DNA of 64,000 bases from Scilla litardierei (lineage: Eukaryota > Streptophyta > Magnoliopsida > Asparagales > Asparagaceae): assembly GCA_030789695.1 (NCBI GenBank), contig CM061132.1, positions 34,806,418-34,870,417 of the forward strand, written 5' to 3'. Below, one piece after another: positions 44,101-55,167 of the stretch (positions are counted from its first letter, which is position 1; each line of letters starts with the position of its first letter). A program made the position numbers and the translations under genes. A model generated the notes under the pieces. The model ran no database searches. It worked only from the letters and a program-made list of their open reading frames with translations, and had not been told where the DNA came from.

Positions 44101-47100
44101 ACGGAAATAATAGGAGACAAGATGAGAATTTTAAAAATAACTTTTGGCAAGAGAACATTACACACTGGATTAAAATGGATGCTCTCAATTTTGATGGAAT
44201 TTATAATCCTCAAATCTTCTCAGATTGACTAGCAAAGATGGAACACTTACGCAAAGATGGAACACTTATTCGAATGGTACCAGTTATCAAACAAGCAAAA
44301 AGTCCAATTTATTAAATAAAATTGATAAAATCACTCAAAATTTTCTGAACATTCGTATAAAGACAACGAGAAAGAGCATCTAAGACCTATACTGATATGG
44401 AATGAAATGAAAATCAAAAATCAAAAAATATTTACCTTCTACTAGAAAAACTAAACGACCTACGTCAAGTATGACGGGAAGAATACATAACCAAGTTTAA
44501 TAACATATTTGTTAGAAGCACGCTACAAAAAGATCCACGATATCACTTAGTAGGTTTCTGATAGGATCCAAACCAAATCTGAAAATAAATTGATAAAAAC
44601 AGCAAATACAAGATAAATTGGCTACAATTATAGGGACAACCACCCTCCCAAGACGTCGATAAGCGAGGACGTCCGCACTCTCCTAAAATCTCTCGAAGAA
44701 CTCTCGAAGAACTCTCACAAAATATCAATATAAGCATTAAAAATAAAATGACGGCTAGGCCTAGCTTAAGAATAAAACCCACCCTCTAAGCAATTACAAG
44801 TTTGCCACCAAAATATAATAAATCAAAGAGGAGTCGAAAACGCCCCTAGGGTGATGCAGCCTCCCTTGCGTGCGCGCCTACTCGTGGGCCCGCCTCCTCT
44901 GGCCTCCGAATCTATCATTACTCCGCCCCCGAAAATCCACCTTGTTCTCAAGGTGATGCATGAAGTTTCTGGCTGTGCTATTTCATGTGGGAGTCGTCTT
45001 CCACTACGACATCTTCATCCTCCACGTCCTCCTTGTCTTCCCCTGCTATCAGCACTTGCAGCTTGCGCACCCCACGGTGGTGCCCTGGGGTGAACCGCCC
45101 ATCGCATTGAAAACAGATCTCTTTCTGCCTCGTCTCCCTCATCTCGGTGTCAGTCATCCTCCTGAATTGACCCCTTACTGGCGGTGCGCTGCTCTGCTCC
45201 TCCGTCTTCTCAATACTCGATTGATCCGCCCCTGTAGCTGCCTTTTGTTCTCATGTCGCGGTCGGGACACTCCGCAAAACCAATCCACTCCAACCATCTC
45301 TCGCCTTTCTCTCCACCATCTGCTAGTCCTCCATCATCTGAGCGTACTCCATGGCTTCCATCAGACTCTCAGGCTTCTGCATGCGAACCGCTGCTCGAAC
45401 CGTGGCCTTCAGCTCATTCTTGAAGGTGCACTCCATCGTCTCGTCTGACACCCCGTGCACCTGTCCTTAAAGGATCTCAAACCTCTCTAGATAATCCCTC
45501 ACAGTGCCCTCGTGCCTAAGTGATAGCAGCCGCTCCCTCACGTTCCCCAAGTGGGGGTCCCTGAACCTCTCCACCATCTGATCCCTAATCTCCTCCCACG
45601 AGCGAAAAGGACGCCTCGCATCCTTCTACTGAAACCAAGCGAGGGGCTTTCCATCCCGACAGATACCCGATGCCTCCAGCTTCTGCTCCTCCGTCATGCG
45701 AGAGACTCTAAAGAATCTCTCTGCTTTGTGGATCCACGACACCGGACCCACCTCATCGAATACAGGCATCTTCAACTTCCGCAGTCTGTTCATATTGAAT
45801 CCCCCCTGATCCCCCCGTCCTCCGCCATGTCTAGGCTGGTGGTAGTGCTGTCACCTCTCCTGGTGCCTTTCATAGCCTCCCTGAGGAGGACACCATCTAT
45901 CGTCGCCGTACCAATGGTCAGGAGGGTCCCGAAAACCCCATCCGTTATCATAGTACTCCGTCCCCTCTCCCGAATCAACTCCCTCGTCAAAACCACGTGA
46001 TGGGCCCTCCGAAAAAGACGGAATCTCCTTATGTACTGCTGCTGCTCCGGTGCGGCTTCCCACCCCCGCGGGGGGTCAACTTGTAGTCGGCGGGGCCCTC
46101 ACGACCCTGCAGTGGGCCCGCGGGGCCCTGCCAGCGATGCTCGGGGCCCCAGCGGCCCTGTACAGGGGCCGCAGGGCCTTGTCGATGAAGTTCGAGCCCC
46201 TACGGCCCTGTAGGTGGGCGCGTGACCCGCCAGGGGCCTGGCCCCTTGCCGTGCCCAGATGGGACTGGGGGGTGTGCCGCCTCCCCTCCTAAGATCATGG
46301 GGGCCCGCGTGGAGTTGTAAAGTCTCCCACGGCCCCCATCACCTTGGCGTACCTCTTGGGAACAGCGACTAGGTCCGCCGCCCCCCTTTCGTACTTCCTC
46401 CGCTTTTTGACGTATTTCTTCTCGATAATCTTCCATCCAAGGCTCTCCATCTTCATCCTCGTCGTATTCCTCCTCCACGTGGACGTTTTCCGCATCAAAA
46501 AGCTCCAACTTTTCCTTTCTCTTGACCAAAGGTGGCGCCTTTTCTGCTGATTTAGGGTTCCCGTCCCCTTTTCCACCTTTTTTGCGTTGGCCACCAACTA
46601 AAAAATTAGTTGCACAAATTGCTCATCATTTTTCTCTTGCTTCGCCGCCACCTTTTCAATGGAAACCGCCAATCTGTCAACGAAAGCCGTCAACTTTCCC
46701 ATTGATTCCTCGTGTCATGCTAGAGTTTTCTTCATCCCTTCGATCTCGCCATTGAATTTCTCCTCCAATGCCTCGAACTTGTCCTTCTGCCTTGTCGACG
46801 CCGCCATGGTTCGTTACGCGCTCTGATACCAAATTGATAGGATCCAAACCAAATCTGAAAATAAATTGATAAAAACAGCGAATAAAAGATAAATTGGCTA
46901 CAATTATAGGGGCAACCACCCTCTCAAGACGCCGATAAGCGAGGACGTCCGCACTCTACTAAGATTCCTCGAAGACCTCTCGAAGATCTCTCACAAAATA
47001 TCAATAATAAGCATAAAAATAAAATGACGGCTAGCACTAGCTTAAGAATAAAACACCCCTCTAAGCAATTACAAGTTTGCCACTAAAATATAATAAATCA

Positions 47101-50100
47101 AAGAGTAGTCGAAAACGCCCCTAGGATGATGTGGCCTCCCTTGCGCGCGTGCCTACTCGTGGGCCCGCCTCCTCTGGCCTCCGGATCTATCAGTTTCGTT
47201 CTGGATTGAGCGAATACATTAGGTGAGAGATGCTTATCCATACTGTAGATAATGTACAAGCATTCAACATAACCTTGAATTTGGAATCCATGAAAATCCA
47301 TATAGACAGAAAACCTACTTTGAAAGCTAAGGATCAACTTAAAATGTCGAATGATAACTTGACTAAGTCTGAAACTAATGTTGCTAAAGAGATAAATAGA
47401 AAGGATAAGGTTGGAAAGACCTTACAACAAAAATCTAAATGGGTTCAATGTTTAAATGACATGTCTTTGATCATTTTGCTAGTCAGTGCCTTAATAAGAG
47501 ATTACTTATGGCAGAGTTTAATAATGAGAATAAATTAATCGAAAAAGAATACATTTTACCTGTTAAGTAAGACATTGGTCTAGATAAGTTTAGCACTCGC
47601 TAATAAGCCGTTAAGTGTTTAGCTATTACACCTAGAAATAAGGACGATTGGTGAAGAACTATTATTTTCTTTAACTATGTCAAAATTGAATATAGATCTT
47701 TCAAAGTGGCAATTAACAGAGATAGTTATACAAACTTAGTCACCAAATCAGCTATCGATAAAATGAGACTAAAAAACTAAAACTCATTCATAACTTTACA
47801 ATGTTGCATGAATTGATGATAATTTACATTTTGTTACATGATGTTGTCGAGTACATATTTAGTTTTCGAGATATATTATCAAGTGTGATGTACCAATGGA
47901 TGGTACACATATTCTGCTAGGTAAACTTTGACTGTATGATTTACATGTTATGGATTCTGAAAGGCCAATACATACATATTTATATTCGAAGGACGGAAAT
48001 TTGTATTGACCCTTTATAGTCCTAATAGTTTAACTATAAATCAAAAGAATGTGTTAATCCTTAATAAACCACTAATTCAGATAACTTATCATGTGAATTT
48101 TAATTCCTTAAAATTATACTTTGACCTTATCCTTAGTGCATTACCGAAGCATTTTGTATATGATTTGAATGTTTTACATCTCAAGATCTATGACATTCTT
48201 ATGATTAACAATGATACTCACAAGTATGCTGTAGAATCAAATAGAAATTTACAGTTATGGATGACAATATGATTAGAGTTTATCTGAAAAGGTTCATCCT
48301 ACGACCAATATGGTTTTGTATGCATCATATAGGTTCTCGACAAGCTCTACCAAGTGATGGTCCTAACTTAGGATAGAGTCATTTTAGATTTTAGATTTTA
48401 TTTTAGATTTTATATTTAAAATATAATTTGAGTCCTTTAGCTATTTTATTTGAGATGGAGTTTGAATCTTTTTAAGTCTTTTAGTTATTCTGTATCTTTT
48501 AGTTATTTTTAATTTTTTTATCCTATATTGGATGTAATTTTTGAAGTCAAGTTGTAAGCATATACGAAGACCACAAACTTGTTTATTTTTTCAATGAAGA
48601 GAGAGAAATTAAAACTTTGATATGAACTTTGAGTTTCTCCAAAATCAAATATTTTGCATTAGAGTACGAGAATGAGCTTAGTTGTCGAGCAAGTGGTCCG
48701 AAAAATCTTTGCGTACGAGTTGTGTGAATCGATGATCATTAGATCTCAAGAGTGCGAGACTAGATAAGTTATCAATCCCTAATTTTCTTCTATCCCAAAT
48801 CCTCACCACATACCTTTCTGCTTCCATCTTGTGTCACTTGATCACCTTTCTATTTAAAAGTTCTTGTAAGCTTTGGTCTACCATATCATCTGAGATTTTG
48901 CATCATCATGGCCCCACTTCCTGACAATTGTTAAAGGATATTTATAGGAAAAACCACTCATGACAAAACAATGCCAGTTTATCTCTTCATGCTATATCTT
49001 TCCCCTCTGGCTTGTCATTTCCTTTATTTTATTGATGCCAACCTCTCCATTATTCCATTGCAACGACCGCCTTAAGAAGTATGATCAGCTATATTAGATC
49101 TCTTCATTATGTAATCATCCAAGTTCAAACAAGTAGCCCTTACAACTTGCCACTTCATCCATAGTAAGATCTTGTGAACTAGATTCAAACCATCCATCAA
49201 ATGGCTACGACTACTTCATCGTCTATAATGGAATTACGTATTCATAATTTACATCTTGTTTTTGGTCGCATGAGTGCACAATTAACATATATTGTGTGCT
49301 TCATATTGGATACCGCTTCCACAGTATGAAAATTAATTTGCACAAGGCTACCACATTACCATTTGATGCTAACAATCAGTTGAAATGATTATAGACCACA
49401 AAGGAGCAAATATTTTTACAGTAAAGACATCACATGGTAACAAGGAAAAGAGCAGGAGAATCAGGGGCAATATGCAGATTGATGAATGGAAAAGAAAACA
49501 AGGTGGTGTAAGATAAAAGATATTTTGAGGGGCCTCATCATCTCACTTATTGGTTAGGCAGTAGGAAAAGTTAAATCTAAAGTATTTGGATTATTTCTAG
49601 AATCTTTCATGCAAAAACAACCAATGTTGTAAAACGTAGTTCCACTGCATGTTCGATCAGGAGCTAAAAACGCATAAAAAGTTTATGTGCCACGTAAGTG
49701 ACTTAAGTGGATTATGCGAAAATCATTGTTCACACACACAAAAACAATAATATATATGTGCTGTCAGCACGGGAATATTTTCCATGCTGACACACATATA
49801 CATCATTATTTTTAATTTTTTTTAAAAAAAATTATATGTTATTTACCTCATGGATGATCACCATACCAAAATCCAATAAATCTAATAAATCCAATAAATC
49901 CAATGCTATTTGACCATTGATCTACCCGTTGCAAATTCAACGGTTTCATAACAATATAATTTTTTGTAACGAATGGATCGATGGTCAAGTTCTCATAGGG
50001 TTCACCCATATTTGGCTTTTTTGGTTTTAGAATATATATAACAATCTTGAAATAATTCAAATTTTTTAGACTTTCGGGGGCTGATAGCACATGAAATTTC

Positions 50101-51863
50101 ACGGGCTATCAACATATATCCATTATCCCCGTTTCATTTGAGGGACATTGCCCATGGGCTTGTCCTATGTGGCAATGTCCCATCACCCCTACCCTAAAAA
50201 ATGACCCCCCAGCCCCTTATTTACATGGTTGCCATTCTCCCCAAAAATCCAAAATACACCCACCGAACTCAATTATTTACGTGTTTGCCATTTTCACAAA
50301 AAACCCCACTTATTTCCATGATTGCACCTTTTACCCCCGACGATACCGGCACACACCCACACTTCTCGCTCATTTTTGATTGCATGCGTGCACCGCATCG
50401 GTGCATCCCATTCGGGGTGGGTTTTTTCTACGTGCACTATGTGCACGGGTAATTTCTAGTACTATATATATATGTGTGTGTGTGATCAATACTGGTATCA
50501 TCTGGTCAACGAGGATAGGAAATTTCCTCCTTGGCTAGCTTACGCAAACACCACTACTCAATTTCAATGATCAAATCCATTCAGTTTGTTCTTCATATTC
50601 TAAAATCTCAAACTGTTAATTTTTAGGTGAATACTAGGGATTTTGATCGTTCATCTAACCGTTACAAAAAATTTTGTTATGGTGAAACCGTCAAACTTGC
50701 GATGAGTGTATGAACAGTCAAAACTACTTGGATTCACTTGAAAATTGAGGGGCTTGGAATTTTAGAACATGAAGATCAAAATGAATGGGTCAGATCGAAG
50801 GAAAAATTGGGGGGTGCTGGTTTAACGCTAGTCAAGAAGAAATTATCCTCCTTAGGAGTTTGCAGTCTCACCGCATAATCTCACTTTTTAATTGATAGTC
50901 AAAGCACCCACATAGGATTAATCGGCCATTTAATCCTTTATTTTTTAAAATGAGAGCAAGCCGTCAAAAAATTTCATAAGGCCTCCCTTAGCAGACGCAA
51001 TAGCTTATCCATATGAGCTAAAATACAACTAAAAAGGTTTAACACTGTTTTCTTTGTCATCCACAAGGACATAGTAAAATGAAATTCATAATTAGAAAAG
51101 AAGGATCTAACTTCAAACTAAACACCAACGCATGGAATTAAAATTAAATACAAAACATATCCCAAGGCAAAATTTCAAAGTTTTAATGGTTGTAAGATGC
51201 AAGCATTTATTTCTAATGTGCAAGCATAAGCCTCTCCTGATATGAATATATCCATAGATTCATGTTTTAAGTATGCTGTTCCTTATAAGGGCTTACTGTC
51301 CTTGACTAAAAAAATATTGGTAATGACAAGGCAGTTGGATAACGGTCCCATTAGGCAGTGAATGCCATAATTCACCTAAGAAGGATAAAGGAATTGGTGA
51401 GCGTATCACGCATATACCGTGTGACCACATATATAATCAGTATTGATATTAACCACATCCCTTTTGTCATGTTGACCACCTGATGAGCTGCCAACCTGTC
51501 GTGATGGCCCCACAATAGTCACGTTAAGTGATAATCTAACACTCATTTTCAGGCCACAGATCCATCTATCTGGTCTTAACAAGAAGCTAAAGCGGCTACA
51601 CAAAGTACATATCTAAGCCATAGTCAAAATAAAGCAATGACCCATGACCAACATGAATTACATTTTATAATAACTCTTAACAATGGTAAAATGTGGCTTA
51701 AGAGTTCAAGGTACTTACACATTCTTGTGATGCGAACAACCATGGTGTAGATGACAAAAGCTAAAACAGGTGCAAGAATTGCGGGTAAAGATCGAACTAT
51801 CTTCATTCTCCAGCTCAGATACAATGACCTCACTGTCATGATAGCAAACGCAACTGCTACCAC
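38116..51863 (-). CDS. Lunapark family ER-shaping protein, partial (four exons, first exon missing)
   Basis: Exons on the minus strand are 51863-51719, 39497-39388, 39302-38903 and 38360-38116 (stop). All have GT-AG borders and joining phases that keep the frame: ATG T|TG GAT gives M-L-D, and AAT G|GA TTG gives N-G-L. The first exon encodes two hydrophobic segments (VVAVAFAIMTVRS; SLPAILAPVLAFVIYTMVV). The next gives DRKDQKTLERLRAERKAK and ELKERTNYYTTQQLIQ. The third gives YDLDPAAKAAAASVLASKLG and ICGNCLRHN. The last gives LARREDFPHITYYCPHC. The paired CxxC motifs form the Lunapark Cys4 zinc finger. About 299 residues are visible against roughly 400 in plant relatives. Lunapark acts at three-way ER tubule junctions. 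No coding damage is visible. Confidence 0.9.
38361..38902 (-). other. Lunapark intron (last)
   Basis: A 542-bp intron with donor gtaagctt (38902) and acceptor ending cag (38361). It interrupts the codon after the first CxxC pair of the zinc finger. Confidence 0.85.
39498..41294. other. Intron sequence without recognised element
   Basis: AT-rich; an (ATA)n microsatellite lies at about 40121-40141. The 40560-41260 stretch is less AT-rich and may be an old transposon, but I recognise no motif. Confidence 0.4.
41295..41741 (+). repeat. 5' LTR (approximate) of the intronic Gypsy element
   Basis: Begins TGAACTTGAG; ends near caccaca. Diverged from 48355-48810. The primer site lies about 30 bp beyond the assigned end, so the true border may be up to 41770. 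Confidence 0.65.
42081..42168. repeat. 44-bp tandem duplication
   Basis: tccagctgacacccacaata... occurs at 42081 and exactly again at 42125, an unbroken two-copy tandem with no visible difference. Confidence 0.9.
42249..43022. mobile_element. hAT-like MITE rich in gttcatgaac repeats
   Basis: The ends tagggctgttgacgaac and gttcgtcaacagccct(a) are inverted copies. They are flanked by gtctccta (42241-42248) and gtctcctg (43023-43030), an 8-bp duplication with one change, as expected for hAT. The 774-bp interior is full of inverted cgagcttgttcatgaac-type motifs, with the left and right ends sharing a further block (aaacgaacatgtacc(a/g)agcttgttcacgagtagttc) in direct orientation. No transposase is encoded. 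Confidence 0.8.
44559..44917 (-). repeat. 3' LTR of the nested gag-only Gypsy element
   Basis: 359 bp; the minus-strand purine tract cgggggcggagtaa lies immediately inside at 44918-44931. Confidence 0.87.
44950..46807 (-). pseudogene. Gypsy gag (chromovirus-like), broken
   Basis: Read on the minus strand from the ATG at 46807 (MAASTRQKDKFEALEEKF), with a stop about 30 codons in. Later frames give acidic text, then SWIHKAERFFRVSR-like and RDPHLGNVRERLLSLRHEGTV capsid motifs (about 45740-45480), and finally CFQCDGRFTPGHHR, a zinc-knuckle form known in chromovirus gag, near 45100. The sequence then ends shortly before the polypurine tract. Several stops and frameshifts make it non-functional. 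Confidence 0.65.
46819..46833 (-). other. Primer-binding site, initiator tRNA-Met
   Basis: The minus strand reads tttggtatcagagcg next to the 5' LTR of the nested element. Confidence 0.85.
46835..47192 (-). repeat. 5' LTR of the nested gag-only Gypsy element
   Basis: 358 bp, several percent different from 44559-44917 by eye. Followed by the GTTTC duplication. Confidence 0.87.
48355..48810 (+). repeat. 3' LTR (approximate) of the intronic Gypsy element
   Basis: Begins TGATGGTCCT and shares blocks with 41295-41741, including the R-region-like agttgtaagc...ccacaaacttgtttattttttcaatga. Confidence 0.65.
48811..49750. other. Intron spacer
   Basis: No gene, RNA or repeat recognised. Confidence 0.4.
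49751..50119. mobile_element. Candidate MITE with hairpin ends
   Basis: The left tip (tatatatgtgctgtcagcac...ccatgctgacacacatata) and right tip (gctgatagcac...cgggctatcaacatatat) each fold back, and they are also imperfect inverted copies of each other. The roughly 370-bp unit is non-coding. An inverted-repeat core at about 49908-49998 is related to 50641-50722. Confidence 0.4.
50120..50459 (+). mobile_element. Candidate Helitron 3' terminal region
   Basis: The 3' end shows a 7-bp-stem hairpin, cgtgcac-tat-gtgcacg (50431-50447), then ggtaattt and CTAG (50456-50459) followed by T, the classic Helitron 3' architecture (hairpin shortly before CTRR, inserted next to T). The 5' terminus was not found, so the left coordinate is arbitrary. 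Confidence 0.45.
50460..51718. other. Intron spacer next to a Lunapark exon
   Basis: No gene recognised. A short (TA)/(TG) tract follows the Helitron-like end at about 50461-50482, and a copy of the inverted 80-bp motif is at about 50641-50722. Confidence 0.4.
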
Positions 51864-54108
51864 CTGGTAAGGGTAAACATTCAAAAAGAAACATATTTTA
51901 AGCTTTTATCTCTGACCCATTACAACCAAACCAGAAGCTTCTCAGAAACAATAAAGAATTTTTTGCTTATAAGACAGGCATAGGAAAGAATTGCAATTGC
52001 AGTTTTACATGAAAGTATGTATGATGACCAAGTCACTATCATACGAGTAGACCTTAATAATACATCAATAACACAGGTGCATATATTGCAGAAATTAATA
52101 AAGAGATCTGGCTATGTAATTTTCTTCTCAAGCTATTGAGGATTGACATTCGATCAATAGCCTTGGGGCTTAGGCATAAGTTTGATGAATGTGTAGGGCT
52201 GCTAACTATTATAATGCAAAGAAATTGTCTTTGATCGCCCAAAATGCGACTTCCCAACCACTAATACTCGGAATATGCAGAAACTCAAACTAGGGGCAGC
52301 AATTAGAAAGCTTTGGATCATGTCATCTTTGATCCGAAACATATACCTCGGCATCTTATGGAATAAATATCTGAAAAATCAAGTCACCAGACGTCAAAGG
52401 ATAAAAGTGATTAGTCGGGGGTCGAACCATTTATGCCATGCATCCATGGGGTTGACGAATATATCCACCAACTTCAGGCGGTTTAGAGGGTCGGGTAAAA
52501 ATTGACTCCTACAATGCATGCTTGTTGAGTCTGCTTGTGCTTGCTTCTCGATCTGTTACTAGTACTTGGGGTGTTTGCTCATCTTTGCGAGTCAAGCATA
52601 TTTCATGGATCATTTGTTCTTTAAAATTGTTAATCAAGTGATTAGGCAAAGCTTTTAACTCAGCGTTCATACATACTAGATGATTTTTTTTAATTGTAAA
52701 TTTTTTGGGATTTATTCTAGCTATTTAACCAGGATGGTGTTTTGGTTTTGAGTAACTTCTGCGAATAACTTTCATTTAAAAATGAGTGATGTATATTAAT
52801 TCTGAAACAAATGTCTCTCCATATCCCCCAAAAAAAATATAAGAAAAGAAAATTAAATAACTAAACTCCTAAGAGCACTCATGTTTTGCTAACATATTCT
52901 CTCTTTCACCAAAAATATTTGTTCTTTTAATGTTGCATGATGTACAAAGCGCGTAATATACCCCAACTGTGACAAAGGTTTACCACATGGGAAGCAAATT
53001 ACACACACACACACACACACCCCCCCCCCCCCCCCCCCCCCCCCGCGCGGAGTAATCTCTGCTCACCGTACAGCAATGCAAGTAACCTCTTAATCCCAAA
53101 TAAGAAAATGTAGTCTGAAGCAATGATCCCAAATAAGTAATTTCACTTAAAAACAGTAACATTTTTGTTAGGACATGATAGTTGGGATAGAATCTTAAAT
53201 CACTTGGTATAAATTCCAGTAATTTCGAATCTTAACATTGATGGGTGCAAGTTGTCGTAAAAGTCACATTATGATAAAATGGGATATCCAACAATCATTG
53301 GATTGTCTCATAGACGTTCTAAGCTATGTTCCACTCCAAAGCCTATTTTCACCCATTTTCTTGTTGCTTTTTTAGAATGACTGACTATAGATAAAAATAT
53401 ACAAATTCAAATATTCTTAAAATAAAAATGTAAATAACATCTTCTCACAGTTCATTCATCGCATCATCTAGATCTTTGATAGTGGAATGTTAAAGGACAA
53501 TGACATGACAATGCAATCAACTTTCGACACTTTATGCTTCAATTCCTCAATAATTCATAGAGAAAAATAATTAAAGAAATTCAAAGCTAAAATCTGAGCA
53601 ATTATTATTTTTATCGCTGTCCTAATTGAATGTTTTGTCCTTTTTTTTATTTGTGAGTGTAATGTTTCCATGGTATTATGCTAATGCATAGTAAACCATC
53701 GAAAGTGTATTGAATCTTTAGTCTTAGTCAATCATTCTGAGATAGTTTGATATTCTGCTAAGCATATTAGGAATCTAAATGGTCAAATAGATCATCCTAG
53801 GCCAGAAAAATGTAATGCCAGCCTAATTTTGGAATTGTCGCCTAAAAATTAACATTGGTTTAACAAGGTTTTAGTTTCTATCCCTGCCCACACTCACACG
53901 CGTGCGGGCACACACAAAATGTGCCGATCATTAACAATCCATTATGAGAGAGCGTAATGAAATTAAACTCCGGGCAATGAGACAATGTTAATCTAAATAA
54001 GGTAGCTCTTAGAAAAGGTAACATGAATGCCATCATCTCTCATCTCTATAATGTGCTCATGTATGCTTCCATGTCCTATTATAGATCAGTGATGGCAACT
54101 GATTCATA
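51864..54108. other. Spacer, probably the next upstream Lunapark intron
   Basis: The exon at 51863 starts after a good acceptor (cttaccag), so an upstream exon must exist. I searched for the usual N-terminal Lunapark motif (a DFEKRLQ-type stretch) on the minus strand and did not find it here. Confidence 0.5.
53001..53044. repeat. (AC)n followed by poly-C
   Basis: Ten AC units (53001-53020) followed by about 24 C. The C length is probably imprecise. Confidence 0.88.
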
Positions 54109-54113
54109 CTAAT

Positions 54114-55133
54114 TGTTACAGACTTAAGATCGGCCCAGTCGATCTTGGTCCGTATGATCAAAGCCCAAGTAATAGCCCGTCGAATCTCCTCAATGAGACC
54201 TAGCTCGCCGAGATTTAGAGAAGCTCGCCGAGGCTCGGAGCAGCCCGCACCTGCAGGATGGCAAACTTGTCAACCGAACCAAAGAGAAGAGCCCCCCGGC
54301 TGATCGCACACGATCTATGCCAGCTCACCCCAAAGGTAGCTCGCCTGACTCTCCACCCAGAAGAAGTCCGCCCAAGGATGAGCACGAGACGTCGGACTCG
54401 GGGGACGAGCTCGGCCCAGGAGGATGGCGACCTGCCATAAATATCACTGACAATCTCACAACAAACACCCTGACAATTGCGCGCCTGACAGTTTCGCCGC
54501 CTGACATTTTCACGCCTGACAGTTTCAGCTCTGACATTGTCGGCCTGATCTCCTGACACCCTGACACCGTCGGCTCAGCTAAAGCAACCGACTCCAACAA
54601 CCCTCCTGACACCCTGACACCACCAGCTCAGCTAAAGCAACCGACTCCAACAGCCTATAAATACACCCTCTCCTCCAACGACAAAGGTGTTGGCTAATCA
54701 GTAAGAAACACTAACACATCCATTTATATTCAACGCCGAATATCATCCATATATACAGGCCTTCCAATTAAGTTCGCCACGCGGGTGCCGATCTGTCTCT
54801 GAGATCGTCCAGCGTGTCTGACATTCTCCAAATAGTCATCAACTGGCTTAAGCATCGAAGAGGCTCTCGGTTGACAGCCAACCGAGCCTTTCTGACAAGT
54901 TATTCTTCTTGCAGGTAGCTCGTCCCGGCTTCCAGCGATCGAAGCGACCTGCGGCGACCTTCATCAATCGACGAGCGATCTTCACCAAACGAGGGGCGAC
55001 CTTGAGATCTTCCTCCTCAAAGTGCTCTCGAACGCGTGATTAACCTTGTCTACCCCCTAAACACTTGTAATTATTGTAACCGTGATTCCTATTTCAATAC
55101 AATTTCACTGTTAGCGGATTTTACCCTGCAACA
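54114..55133 (+). repeat. 5' LTR of the Tat element
   Basis: From TGTTACAGAC to CTGCAACA, about 1020 bp. The assignment rests on the TG...CA ends and the adjoining primer site because the partner LTR is outside the window. It contains short internal repeats of cctgacacc/cctgacagttt (about 54470-54620) and ctcagctaaagcaaccgactccaaca twice (54574 and 54628). Confidence 0.8.
54653..54662 (+). promoter_or_regulatory. LTR TATA box
   Basis: cctataaata, in sense with the element, directly after the doubled ctcagctaaagcaaccgac block. Confidence 0.6.
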
Positions 55134-55152
55134 TTTGGCACCGTCTGTGGGA
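55134..55152 (+). other. Primer-binding site of the Tat element
   Basis: tttggcaccgtctgtggga immediately after the LTR; one base differs from the form in the 16892-25311 element. Confidence 0.85.
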
Positions 55153-55167
55153 AGAAGGGTTACATTC

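Larger units (their letters stand above)
44559..47192 (-). mobile_element. Gag-only Ty3/Gypsy element (2.6 kb), nested
   Basis: LTRs at 44559-44917 and 46835-47192 (TGATAGGATCC to ATCTATCA) are flanked by GTTTC duplications (44554-44558 and 47193-47197). The minus-strand initiator-tRNA-Met primer site is at about 46819-46833. The 1.9-kb interior encodes only a broken gag. The insertion splits the gag of the older intronic Gypsy element, whose sequence resumes exactly after the duplication. Confidence 0.88.
43906..48300 (+). pseudogene. Gypsy gag and protease remnant, interrupted
   Basis: Decayed gag text is visible near 44160-44290 (DALNFDGIYNPQIFSD, then EWYQLSNKQKVQF). After the nested element it resumes near 47200 (FRSGLSEYIR) and runs through KAKDQLKMSNDNLTKSETN. 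Protease-like text follows near 47715-47990 (SYTNLVTKSAIDKM; VPMDGTHILLG; FIFEGRKFVLT). Near 48230-48300 a short tail resembles the C-terminal end of pol, so RT and integrase were deleted. Stops are frequent. Confidence 0.6.
41295..48810 (+). mobile_element. Decayed Ty3/Gypsy element with two nested insertions
   Basis: LTR-like repeats at 41295-41741 and 48355-48810 share long blocks (for example gtaagc, ccacaaacttgtttattttttcaatgaag). A degenerate initiator-tRNA-Met primer site, ttggtattagagcc, is at 41771-41784. The interior holds broken gag and protease-like text, with most of pol deleted. A hAT-like MITE (42249-43022) and a gag-only Gypsy element (44559-47192) are nested inside. The LTRs are diverged and I found no duplication, so the ends are approximate. 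Confidence 0.7.
39498..51718 (-). other. Giant Lunapark intron, about 12.2 kb
   Basis: Donor gtaagtac at 51718, acceptor tttcag ending at 39498. The flanking exons join in frame at a split Leu codon and match the uninterrupted family sequence RM-L-DRKDQ, so no coding exon is missing between them. The intron contains nested elements at 41295-48810, MITE candidates and a Helitron-like end. Confidence 0.85.

Noticed and set aside
44851..46292. Plus-strand frames up to 162 codons in the nested Gypsy element
   Set aside because: They are shadows of the minus-strand gag, which has the capsid and zinc-knuckle motifs.
51864..51884. Start codon MNVYPYQ for the frame covering the Lunapark membrane exon
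   Set aside because: The segment ends in a strong acceptor (cttaccag) and its residues do not match the family; it is intron.
52275..52505. Plus-strand 76-codon frame near the Lunapark exon
   Set aside because: No recognisable domain or splice context, and composition like the surrounding spacer.
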